A stretch of DNA of 64,000 nt from Anastatus disparis (taxonomy: Eukaryota > Arthropoda > Insecta > Hymenoptera > Eupelmidae), in NCBI GenBank assembly GCA_017163975.1, contig JAFFSR010000220.1:11054001-11118000 (forward strand). The letters run 5' to 3'. Positions within the stretch are counted from its first letter, which is position 1; each line of letters begins with the position of its first letter. The notes under the pieces are model-generated. The model saw nothing but the letters and a program-made list of their open reading frames with translations, had not been told where the DNA came from and did not search any database. Shown here one piece after another: positions 10,937 to 22,563 of this stretch. The position numbers were made by a program, and so were the translations under genes.

Positions 10937-13900
10937 CAGCAAGAAAGCTTCAATATTTGAACATATTATTTTTAATTAGAAAAAATACGAAATCTCAAAT
11001 AATATCTAATAGATTTTTTATAATTCATGTAATATTTAATCCTTTTTCAAATTTCCTTTTCTTTGATTTTTTAAAATTTAACTTATGTACAATGTGAGGT
11101 TAACCAGGCAAGAAATATCTAACTCTTGAGTTAAATATTCTAAGTGCATCCTAAGCAAAATGCTTACAACTTATTTACAAACATTAACATAATTTACATA
11201 TTGTAATTACACATGATTTACATAATGCAATCGCTTAAAAATGAATATGTCTTTGAAAAACTTTAATAGACGTTATTCTATATTTAAAATAATTATATAT
11301 TATTTATATTATATATACCGCAAGGTCTAGAAACACAAAAATTTACGCTTTCTTGTCGCTAACATAAATCATACATAAAGTTATGTAAAACACGATCATA
11401 TTACATGACTTTGTTTTTTTTTTCTTTCTTTCTTATTCTTTTTAAGAAGTAAGTACTATTAGTAGTTTTATTTCGTGATACAAAATAATAATATTCAAAT
11501 TGCTTATGCTTATGATAATGTGTCAGTAGGTCAACAGTTATAATTTAGTAAGAATAATTTACTCCTTTCTTTATTTATGAATTATTATTTTTCAACTCTT
11601 ATTATTCTTTTTTGTTAATTACGCAAATACTATTTAAATAAGACATAATTAAATGTCATTGCATTTTTCAAAAAGAATTGTTTCGTATCAAAAGGAACAA
11701 ATTGAATAGAGAAAAGAAGAATTTTGACAATTTGTTTAAATCTAATTAAAAATTTATTATCTAATCGATCCACACTTTGCGACATCTATTTTAACTTTTT
11801 TTGTAAAAATAAAAATAAATAAACAATAACTGCAATATATCATCCAGATATATACATTTTCGTAAAATTTACAATATTCGACTAAATTGTTCTTCTCACG
11901 GCATTTCCAAAACGTATATTATAAGTTTAAAAATAATAATTTGGTGCAAAGCTATAAACTAACAAAGATCTGGGTCTGATAGGCCCATGTTTTAGAAGGA
12001 TTTTAACTAAAAATGTAGTGTTAGAATTCAGGATTAAAATTGACATTACTATTTTCGAAAGGATGAAAAAAGATGATAAACTCGTTAAAAATAAATCGTA
12101 ACCTAAAACAAAAAGCTCAATCGGTTTCCGATAAAATTACTTATACGGATAAAGTCTATAAGTAGATTACATATTAAAGTAAAATTCATTAAAATAAACC
12201 CAGTATCTCGTTCAAATGCAAGATAAAGAAACCGCTACCTGTTATCAGTGATGCAATACACATATACGGAAGTATCATCTAACGTGAGGAGTTGAGTTTC
12301 GTTGATTTGGTTCCCTCTTATTTTTATTGATTTTCTTTGTACGAATGTATGTGTGACGATAGAGAGAGGTCAGGCAGTAGCACACGCGCCTTACGTTTCA
12401 AGACTATATTCTACATCATAAGCTACCGATTTTTCTTCAATTGTGTATGTATATATTTTTGATCTTTTAACACTTGTCGTTGATTTATTTATTTGATCCT
12501 GAAAGGGTTTTCCTTTTCTTTTGCTAACGCAATTTTTGTTGTCTTACTCTGGACTTTATTGATTTTTCCTTTCCTTTCTACTTGCGTCTTTATTGTGCTT
12601 TCTCTTGTAGTTAAGCAGGTGAACTTTTTGTTCATACTTGATTTAATTTTTTTTTTACAAATGTATAGTATATTCATGTAACCAAGGAACAATCGACATT
12701 ATTGCCCACTTAACATGTGAACACTTTATTGTCTGAAAAAGTAAGACAAAAAAAAATCAGAATGTCTTCAATTTATTCTATTTTAAAGAAATGTATTTAA
12801 AATTCTAAAATAAGAGCCAGAAGAAATATATTGTATTTTGAATACTATTTTAAACCATTTTAAAATTTAAGAACAATACATAAAATAAAAGTATATTGTT
12901 GAAAAAGTCTTTATCACTGAAAGAGAATTAGAGATTACACAGATATAAATCATCTTTGTTATGTTAATCATGAAAAAAAAGGATGAATCAAATCGGATTT
13001 TAATCTATTCTTTCTTTAGATTTGAAAAAAAATTGTTCTACTTGGATATTTTTTACTTTTCTATTGACTCTACCAATTTTACTTGTATAAAATTATCATT
13101 ATTTTATTTCACTTTTTTATCGATATTCATGTTATTTTTTCATTTGATCTTTGTTTCGAGCTTTCTATTTTCTTTAGTTTTCTATATACATTTTTTTCAC
13201 TCTACTCCTTTGTTTCATTTTAATACAAAACATTTCAGTCAACGTTTATATTTTGTTTTAAAAAGTTTCGTGAAATTGTAAGGACAAGTTTGAATGTAAA
13301 ATTGTAAAAATTATTACAATCGATCATTTAAAATTTTAAAAATACAAAATAAATTAAAATCAACGAATATTTCTATTGAAAAACCACAGAATTCATAATC
13401 ATACAAAAGTAAATGATATAAATATTCATGAAATTATAGGGAAAATGATTAATTTGTATTTAATATTTTTTTTTATTAAATCAAGTTAAAAATTAGACGA
13501 AACAATAGATTCTTATTTAATGAATTGATTTTTTCGACTCTATACTATCTTTATTATTTATTTCAGAAACTCACTGTATACATTCCTCAGGGAGATCATT
13601 AAAATGATTTACGAGGGTCGGTTAAAATAATGATCCCGAAACACAAGTGTCTCAGTAGCTTTTTTAGCTATGCACGATGTAAATATATTCGATCAGTATC
13701 GTTAAAAAGTTTTCCTTAAACCGTATAGTGTGATGGGCTTATTAGTTGAAAATCATTGACTTTTTCTATGACTTGTTGAAAGTTACGTCTTTTTTATTGA
13801 AAATATTTTTTACTGTGTAGCAATGCAAGTTTGATATTTCTTTTTATCTGAATTTCGTCTTACTCGTATTAATTAGATCGATGAAAAGATTGATTTTTTC

Positions 13901-16900
13901 TGTTTTTACCTATCTTTTATGTCAATATTTTTTTTATTGCATTTCAAGACATTCATTAACATTTATAGTACCGGAACGTCTAAATATAGACTCGACATGT
14001 GATTCAAAATTTGCATAGATTACATATGATATGTAGGTTATACATAACACAACATTTGGGAAATTTCTAAGGAGGTTAATGCTCATCAAATCCCAGTAGT
14101 CTAAAGGTTAATCTATTTATGGATCTTTAAAACATCTTCATTATTCAATTCATTCATTATTCCAAGCATTGAGTATTATAATATTTTGATAATCAATCAT
14201 TCGAATTCAGATTTTATTAAAAATATTTAATGCGATAAGTGGAAAGATTATGAAAAAGTAATCATCGTTTTCTTTTTATCAATAAAATATTTACGAACAA
14301 AAATATATACTGATTAAAATTTGTATGAAGTCACAATTGTTCAATATAGATGTACTCGATAAAGATTGCACTATTAATGTATCATAGAAACTTAATATGA
14401 TTTTATAATTTCATTATTTATATTTCTCTCTGATACTGAAAAAAATTATGTTTTATCCACTAAAAAGGAGAACTCAAACTCCGCGGAACTTGGATCTTTA
14501 TTATATTACCGCAAATTTTGTCGTACTTAAAACAATAGAACCTTCTTTTTAAATTTTAATTTGAAGTTTACAATTTAATTAACTTTAGTTTTAAAAATAT
14601 TCAGGATACGTATTAATGTCCGATTTTATTCAATAAACTGTCACTGAACAAATTCTTTTCTCGTCTAAAAACTATGAAAATAGTTTTTTGGTCCATATTT
14701 AAGAACAACACGTGTCTCAGGATTTTGCTTGAAAAATTCATTTATATTCTATACCCACTCTACAGTCGCTTTAATTTTAGATTTATTTGAGAATCGCATG
14801 TAGACGTTGGAACTCTGATCAGGTATCTGCGCGAGAACTTTATTGTTCCCTCATCTGAATTATTACTTCGAGGTTCAGCTCAATGGATTTCAGAAGTTAA
14901 GACGATAAATACAACGTTTGTAAACATAATACATGTTCGATGTGCATGGTTATATGTATTATGAAATTGGCCTGTCTAGGCTGTGCACGTATGTGCATTT
15001 GCAGATACGTACAGACTTTATTTTATAGCTGTACTAAAGCACAACTTGTGCACATGAATACACAGGAATAACAAGTGGATCACTTGACTAGATACATGGC
15101 ATAGTATGGTGACTAAGGGAGAGATTAAAGAATTAATAGTATCTTTGATGCGTACTTAGACTGTAATAATTCCTTCCAAGTTCAAGGAATGCATTTTTGA
15201 AGCTCTATATTTATTGTTATTAAACATCTTCCATTTTTCAACGGGCTTAGGACCACTTTGGGAAAGTATTTATTCAATCTTGAGTAAACTTTTGAAATAA
15301 ATTGTATGTTTATTTAGTTATTTATTTATCATTTTTATATCCAATATATTATTCCAACATGTGAGATGGCCATTGTTGTTTTACTTGTACTTTACTGTGT
15401 AGATCTTTATTTTTATCATGTTGTTTTATTTCTATTTATTTTTTTGTACTATGAATACAAAATAAAACAAATATATAGCCATCTGTTTAATATTAGATGT
15501 GGAAATAGAAAATAAAAAAAACTTTTGGTCATAAACAGAAAGAAAACTTTTTTCAAGCGAAATCTTAAAACAAGTGTCTCATTAAATTCGAATGAAAGAC
15601 TATTCTCTTAGTTTTAAGTTAGTTCTTGGACAAATAATAAATTCGATCAATAAGAACCTGTTTGTATTTTAATGAAATCAGTTTTATATATATATTTGTC
15701 CAGTTTGCATGGATTTATTTTGAATCATGAGGTGATGAAAGCATTCTTGAAAATTATATGGATGAAATAATTTGTAAATTCTTGATATAAAACACCATTT
15801 GTCTTTTAATTATCACGAAATTTATGGAATTGAATAAATTAAAACATCATCATACTTGGCATAATGAGAAATAAAATTACATTTACATATTCCAAAAGTC
15901 TGACGAAATCTTGATTTTTTCACTTATTTTTGCAATTTTAATCGATTGCCTTCTCACATTTTCCTTAATTTTTCCACATTAATTTTTTCCCACTTTCATA
16001 TCATTAATAAGTATAAATATAACTACTATGTACATCTGCTTGGGTTTTTTTATTTGATACGAATTAGTAGGCACTCTTCTTTCATTTTTCGTATACTACT
16101 GGATGTACTTTATACACTCAGCAGTGAAATAATACAATATTATTATTTTGAAATTATATCTCGAATACTCTCATATAAAATGATTATATTTCATTTATAT
16201 TTTTGATCTCTAATATTTTTATTAAATTTATATGATTTATTTTTCTAACGACAATAAAGTTTCACATTTTTAATAATCTTTCATCGCAAAAAATTTAATA
16301 CCTTTAAATATTCTTTCTGAAATCAAAATGAACAATTAATTATTTGTTGAAAGTTTTAATAATTTATTCATTGAATATCAGAACAGATCCAATGAACTGT
16401 ATAAAAACTTTTTAAAAATAACAATAAAAATTTTTTAAAAAATTCAATTTTTACTTGACATGGAACTCTGAAATCTAGAGCAAACATAACACGTAAATAT
16501 TTAAAAATAAAATTTTAGATAACAGCAAAAGTTATATACATTCTTAGACATCTGGCACTTCTTTTCCATCTTAATACATAAATTATTTGACATCAATAAA
16601 ACTATATTGGGTCAACGCAATATTATCTTTTACGTCATATGTAACGTCACGTGGTAAAGAGAAAAAAAAAGGGAAAAAAACACAAACTTTTATCGATATC
16701 ATCAATTTTACATGGTATCATAAAATTTATATATTTCTGAATTTTTCATCGTCAAAAGTTTCCTCCTTCTAAACATCATTTAATAAAAATATCTATATAT
16801 AATTCATTTTTAAAGCATAAAAAAACTGCGTATAAAAGAATGTTTTTATTTTTGTATGCAAATGAGCGGATGTAACTTCGGAGCTTTCTTTGTTTGGAGA

Positions 16901-18135
16901 TCTATAAAAAAAGTAACGTAAAATTTTTAAAACAACAATTGAACAGAATATCAAATATTTGTTTTTTCAAGCATTTGGAAGAGTAAGCTTGATTAAACTT
17001 GGAAAAATAACGTGTACAAAATTGAAAAAACGTAAATATTAACTTTAATAATTTAAATATTTATAAACAAAAAATTTTACAAAAGGAAATAAAATATAAG
17101 ATTTGATGCTTGTAAAGTCAAGATGAAAATGCAAAAAAAAGCTTGTAATTTTCAGTTTGAAGTTGAAGCTCTTATTGTTTGAAAGAAAAAAAAATGGCTG
17201 CAATTTTGCGTCTTCATGCATAAATGTCCTTCAGAAAATCGCTACCTTTTCTTTTAGTATAGTTATAACAACCTCCTTTATTTTTCCTCTCTCTACTTTT
17301 CTCTATCTCCTTGATGTTTTCTGTCTAACGTTTTTCTCGCTTCCGGAATGTTTGTTCGAGTTTCTCTGCACGAGAAGTACTCATATATATAAAACGATGT
17401 ATGTACCACTGTCTTGACTTCTTTTATATTTTTTTTTCTTTTCACTTTCCCACTTCTTGTTGAAAAGCTCGGCATATAAGAGCTTTGATCATTTTTGGAT
17501 GTGTTGTATTATCTTTCTTGGTGTCACGCTCTTTTGTGGTTATATTCTGAGTTTTTTCTTTATTTTCATAGTCTTTTTGATGTTTTTTTTTTTACTTTTA
17601 AGTTATAAATATTTTATATTAAATTAGTAATATTTTTCTATTTTTATTATAAATATAAAAAATATTTTGGAATTGATTTATTGTGAATTTGAAATTTAAT
17701 CACATTGAATTTTTAATTTTTAAAGTAAATAAGTATTTTAGGTACTATATACTATATTTAGTTCAATCAAAATGTTTTATTAGAATTTTCTATTTTGAAA
17801 TTTTCACAAGTTTATTTAACCTTATAAAAATTTACATTTTACAAATAATATGAATTTCATAGAATAATTTTTCATATTAATGAAACAATTTTAAAACTCA
17901 ATTTTCATACACTAAATTTATCCGTAAAAGTTAAAATAAACTAAAAGTTTTACGTCACGAAAAAAATATATCAAATTAAAAAGATAAAATACAAAAAGGG
18001 AAAAATCCGAATATAACCAGAAAAAGAGCAATCTCACTTAAAAGTAAATCGAGGTATACAAATGACCTCAAACAAAAAAAGAAAATTAAAGAAACAATAA
18101 ACTAAAAGTCGAAAAATTGCGAAAAAAAAACACAG

Positions 18136-18390
18136 GTACGAAAAATTGTTCATGGACGTCGTGTAGGGAAGGTTGTACAAAGGAACTGTTTGAGTGTACC
18201 CAAATACGAGTTAATTATAAGCTGCCTGTTAATATAAGCGCGGAGGAGACAGATGATGATGTTGTTGGTGCCGGGCAGGACGAGGCCGTTGGTAAAAGGC
18301 CAAGTCGTTCGCTCAGAGAATACGATTACATCGAGTATGAATTTGGCGACGACGAAGATGATGAAGGACTGCCAAAGCCTATACCTACAG
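18136..18390 (+). CDS. tipE: tipE exon 2: cysteine-rich extracellular region
   Basis: Encodes residues 71-155 of TipE. It opens with the conserved KNCSWTSCREGCTKELFECT, holding Cys75, Cys80, Cys84 and Cys91, which in this family form extracellular disulfides, and an N-glycosylation sequon at Asn74. TQIRVNYKL follows, then a variable acidic loop (YDYIEYEFGDDEDDEG) and a second sequon at NIS. The 3' splice site aacacag|GTACG and 5' site CTACAG|gtattt keep phase 1 on both sides. Confidence 0.93.
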
Positions 18391-19342
18391 GTATTTTTCG
18401 TTGTAATGTAAGAACAGTTAATGATAAATAAACAGGTGATATATTTTCATTCCTTTTCTATTTTTAATGGCAACGTAGAGCACATTTTTTTTCTTTTAAA
18501 AAATAAGTTTGCCTGCGTTGAGAATTTTCAATTAAAATACTCGACATTTGTAATTTACAAGGTAACTCAAAGCATATCAGTTAAAATTAATTTTTATTCT
18601 AAAGTTGTAAAATTAAATTAATTTCAATTTGATAAAATTTTATAAATATCTTCATTTAAATTAAATCTTATTTCCTTATCCATAAAACTACTTAAATTTT
18701 GAATTTCTTCAAAAAAATTATAAATTTAATGTAATTTATACTTACACCGTTACTCTGAAACTTGATAATCTGATTTTCTGAAATTAATTATGTATTGTTG
18801 AGTATGCGTTTGAAATTTTAATAGAAAATTATGATAGCAAAGTAGAATATTTTATAAACTTTGTAAAAATGTCATCTACATTGTAATAAAGTTTCACTTA
18901 CGCAGTTGTAATACTAATTATAAAAATATAAAATAAATTTTAACTGAATTTATATTTTCATGTTGGATAAAATAATCTGTTATTTAATTAATAATAAAAT
19001 TTACCGGTAATTTGATCACTGAGTTTTTAGAAAATTATTAAATTGATTAGTTCAGCGTTTTTTTTTTTTTTTTAAGTATATCAATAGAATATGCTGTATA
19101 CACTTTTCATAGAATTCGTAGTGAATATTCACTTATCTTTTGCAAAATTTGATAAAACTGACATTATCATCTGAATTCTACCGATTAACTTTTATGTAAT
19201 AAATAAACTAAATTACAAAAACTTGCTTCTACATAAAAATAATAAAAAAAATAAATATCTTAAACTCACAAAGAATATGAAATTAATATTAGAAACAAAA
19301 ATAAAACTTGAACATTAAAACTTTTTTCTCTCTTATCTCTAG
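18391..19342 (+). other. tipE: tipE intron 2 (952 bp)
   Basis: Starts gtattttt and ends tatctctag. It is AT-rich, with a T tract at about 19060. No gene or element was recognised. Confidence 0.85.
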
Positions 19343-19536
19343 GTCTTATGGGAAATGATTCCGAATGGTATTATACGGGAGCTAAATTATATCCAAACGT
19401 TAAAGGCTGTGGCTATCCGCCAATGCTTAACTGTACGATTTTCGTTAGGCAGTACGCCGTTATTGGACAGAATTTTAGCTGTTACTACTCGAAAATCGAT
19501 CCCAGTGTAGTAATCAGTGATCTCGACATGTGGCAG
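19343..19536 (+). CDS. tipE: tipE exon 3: distal extracellular loop
   Basis: Encodes residues 156-220, including LMGNDSEWYYTGAKLYPNVK, GCGYPPMLNCTIFV, FSCYYSKIDPS and VVISDLDMWQ. The GCGYPPMLNCTI and CYYSK.DPS blocks are the most conserved part of the TipE/TEH extracellular domain and supply three more cysteines and a sequon at NCT. It starts after tctctag|GTCTT in phase 1 and ends GGCAG|gtttgt in phase 0. Confidence 0.93.
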
Positions 19537-19791
19537 GTTTGTAGTTTAATTAAAAGTTTTAATAGTTATATCAATTCAGTTAGTAATTTTAAAAGTGTTA
19601 TGAATTAGAATTAATAGTAATGAATACTTATATTTTATATACGTGTAGAATTTCTCTATAAAAATTAAGGTGACCAACACAGCAATCGTAGGACATCGTA
19701 TTATACTCTTGTAGATTATTTTATAGACACACCCCTTAAATATTATTGAACACATGAACAAAATTTAAAGATTGTCCAATAATGTTAACTG

Positions 19792-20491
19792 TAGGGGTGT
19801 GCGAGTAGCTCGAACTACGAGTAACTCGATCAAATTACTCGACTCGACTCGAGCGAGTCGAGTATTAACTCGAACTTTTCGAGTTACTCGAATAAATATA
19901 AACTACTCGAATAATTCGAGTTACTCGAAAAAATATAAACTACTCGAATAACTCGAGTTACTCGGATAACTAGAGATACTCGACTAACTTGAAATAAAAC
20001 ACTATATGAATACTAGAAGTAGACTGCTATCTGATAATGTAGAAAAAATAAGTTTTCTTCATTCTAATATTAAGATAATCTAATAAAAAAGCGATTTTCT
20101 AATTATTGAAATAAAATGTAATATTATTTTGTTTGTTACCCTACTCTTTGAAATAATTAATAATTTTTTCATCTTTGAAATGTTCGATTGAAATAACTCG
20201 AGCTATTCGAGTAGCTCGAGTTATTCGAGTAACTCGGGTCATTTGAGTAACTCGGGCCATTCGAGTAACTCGGGTCATTCGAGTAACTCGGGCCATTCGA
20301 GTAACTCGGGCCATTCGAGTAACTCGGGTTATTCGAGTAATTCGAGTAACTCACATTTTTTCGAGCAGTTCGTATTTTTCGAGTAGTTCGGATTTTTTCG
20401 AGTACTTGACGATCTCGAGTACTCGATTCGAACTCGAAGAAAAAACTCGCCTCGACTCGAGCTCGAATATTCGAGTATTTGCAAACCCCTA
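19792..20491. mobile_element. hAT-like non-autonomous element rich in CTCGA repeats
   Basis: Ends TAGGGGTGTGCGAGTAGCTCG and (reverse-complemented) TAGGGGTTTGCAAATACTCG are imperfect terminal inverted repeats of the TAGGG-TGTGC type seen in hAT elements. The flanking octamers gttaactg and gtggtaag match only partly, so the target duplication is degenerate. Left (19800-19990) and right (20190-20470) thirds are dense in ACTCGAGT-like palindromes; the middle ~200 bases are ordinary AT-rich sequence. No transposase frame is present. Confidence 0.65.
20205..20350. repeat. 18-bp minisatellite
   Basis: About seven to eight units of GTAACTCGGGYCATTCGA in tandem, lying in the right part of the hAT-like element. 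The - strand frame 20169-20543 (SYSNGP/SYSNDP repeats) is the translation of this repeat and is not a gene. Confidence 0.9.
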
Positions 20492-20935
20492 GTGGTAAGC
20501 AAGGATTGAAAATGTTTGAATTTTTTATTTGAATTTTATACACGTTTATCTTAATTTTTAATAAAGTAAAATAACGACTTTACACTGAATTAAATAAATT
20601 GTCATCTCATTTTATTACCATAGTTACGAACATCACTTTAAAATATTAATATCTTAAAACGTCACAAATTTTGTAAGTTAATAAATCTAACATGTAATAA
20701 TAAATATAATAAATAATCATGTGTATACGTGATTGATAACAAGTTTTTTTTACAAAAACAAAAAATTTTGCACGAAGTTTACTAAAAAATAAAATCTAAA
20801 TGTGAATATGGTATAAATTACATATTATAAATTTATATATTAAATGTAATTATAAATTTTAATAATTTATGTTGCACCTTTTATTAAAAAATAAATAAAA
20901 AAAGACATACTATATAATTTAATGTTCAATCATAA

Positions 20936-21130
20936 TTTTTTTTTATTTAACGTCGCTGAATTTATGCTATTATTGCGATGCTAATTAGCGACGGAGATCA
21001 TCAGTGTATTTCTGAACAAAGCACATGCAACGTACAGTGATGCTTGTTATAAATCGTCTAAAAGCGGGATTCGAACTCGGGACCTCAAGATTACTAATCC
21101 ATCGCTCTACCGATTGAACTACTGACGACC
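20936..21130 (-). mobile_element. tRNA-Thr-derived SINE, copy 2
   Basis: Same family as the 8170-8374 copy. The - strand reads GTCGTCAGTAGTTCAATCGG, GAGTTCGAATCCC, CACTGATGATCTCCGTCGCT, and ends CAGCGACGTTAAATAAA. The A box is more diverged than in copies 3 and 4. Confidence 0.85.
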
Positions 21131-22231
21131 TCAAACAATAAACTTTAAATTGTATATGTATACCGTTAGCAAAAGCATTTGTGCTACGCGAAAAATTTCA
21201 GCACATAAACTTAAGTTTAACAACGAAGAAGCAATAAATTTTTCCGCGAGAAAAACGAGTGTTTGCTTAAAAAGTAGGATTGCTTGAAAAGTAATAGCAC
21301 AGCGTGCAAAGATGAATCGTTCGATGACAATGAAAAAGCTCAAGCGATAAGCTTTCAAGTAGCTGTGAGTATTAAATTCGAGATATAAAAATTCTCTTGC
21401 TGTACAGTAAGACCGCGAAATTCAATCTTTAAAAAGAAAAGAAAAGTAAAAGAAACACGACTTGACAGTTAAAAAAAAAGGAATAAAACGTAATACGTAT
21501 AAAAAGATTAAAAATATAGCTCTTATTATCGGTTTGATCAACGGACACTGAAAATACCAAGTGTGTCTCATGAAGCTCGGATAGCTTCGAAATCCGTTTA
21601 TCGGCTTTCTCTGTGTGAAACGAGAAAATGAGAAAGCCGTGTGCACCTTTTCAATAGTATGGTCATCCTTTTATTTTATTTTTTTTTATATATTTTATAG
21701 AGATTTGAAAGCCTATTTTCTAGAGATAAAATCTATTTTTGTAAAGGTAAAGTGAAAAATCAAATTGAAAAGGTTATCTTTTTAGATTGATTTTTTATGG
21801 ATTTTTTATGAATGACTTTTCGTTTGAAAAGAAAGTTTTCAAATTCGATTGAACTTAAAAATATCCTTATTGAAGAAGTGAACATTGTTCAACAAAGAAT
21901 AAAATTATAACTAAAAATAAAGTTAAAAATAAAATATCAACTATTTTTAATTATGTAAAATAATAATTAATAATAAAAAAAATTAATGGAAAAGAAATGA
22001 AAAAGTATAATTAAAAAACTTTAAAGAAAATTTATAAAAAGAACATTAGAAACAAAAAAAAAAATTTTTTTAAATGTGATAGTTAATTTTAAAATTTTCA
22101 TAAAACACCTATTTCATAGAAGTTTTCCAAGTTTCAAAATCTTATTTCAAAAGAAATTTCAAAAACTTAAAAAACTGTAATATCTATATTTTACATCCTG
22201 AACATATATCTTTATTACATTTAATATTTAG

Positions 22232-22563
22232 GTATACATGAATCTCGTCTACGCGATGGCAATCCCGATACCGTCTTTCATAATATCGGTGATATACTTA
22301 ACAATTGCCTACTTTAAAATTTACAACGAAGACGAGGTCGCGCTGGTTGGCGCCGAAGAGGAAGCAGCCGGTGAAGATGCTAATGGCGATAATGCCGATG
22401 CCGATACGCCTTTACATCCAGCAACATCTGGTGCATTGACACCCGGTAGCGACGCGTTTAGAGAAAATCTCACTAGCTTTGGCGCACAATTAAAAGTTGC
22501 AATGGCCGATGATATCAGTCGAGAAAGTCTTGATGGTATAGCTGATTGTTATTCGATTAATGG
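22232..22563 (+). CDS. tipE: tipE exon 4: second membrane segment and cytoplasmic tail
   Basis: Encodes residues 221-330 and part of 331. The second hydrophobic helix is at about 225-250 (LVYAMAIPIPSFIISVIYLT), followed by AYFKIYNEDE and an acidic cytoplasmic tail, then the conserved FGAQLKVAMADDISRESLDG block that matches the fly QLKVQMADELSRDSLE region. It starts after atttag|GTATAC in phase 0 and ends AATGG|gtaagc in phase 2. The first Met in the open frame (22238) is internal and is not a start. Confidence 0.92.

Larger units (their letters stand above)
1834..18135 (+). other. tipE: tipE intron 1 (16.3 kb)
   Basis: Bounded by GAG|gtgatc and aacacag|GTACG. It is AT-rich and mostly T-biased on the + strand. 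It contains a small inverted-repeat element (2881-3125), a decayed coding-like stretch (3270-3760), a 1.3-kb terminal-inverted-repeat element with an internal tandem array (5944-7276), a SINE (8170-8374), a 95-bp fold-back element (9186-9280) and a CA microsatellite (10830-10936). A perfect CRE palindrome TGACGTCA lies at 5676-5683. The remaining stretches, including 11,000-18,100, hold no supported gene; open frames there are short, low-complexity or T-rich. Confidence 0.8.
19537..22231 (+). other. tipE: tipE intron 3 (2.7 kb)
   Basis: Starts gtttgtag and ends atatttag. It contains a hAT-like element (19792-20491) and SINE copy 2 (20936-21130). Open frames at 21131-21646 on the - strand have no recognisable product. 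Confidence 0.85.

Noticed and set aside
10792..11097. 101-residue Thr/His-rich frame
   Set aside because: Produced by the CA microsatellite.
20169..20543. 124-residue frame with SYSN repeats on the - strand
   Set aside because: It is the translation of the 18-bp minisatellite within a hAT-like element.
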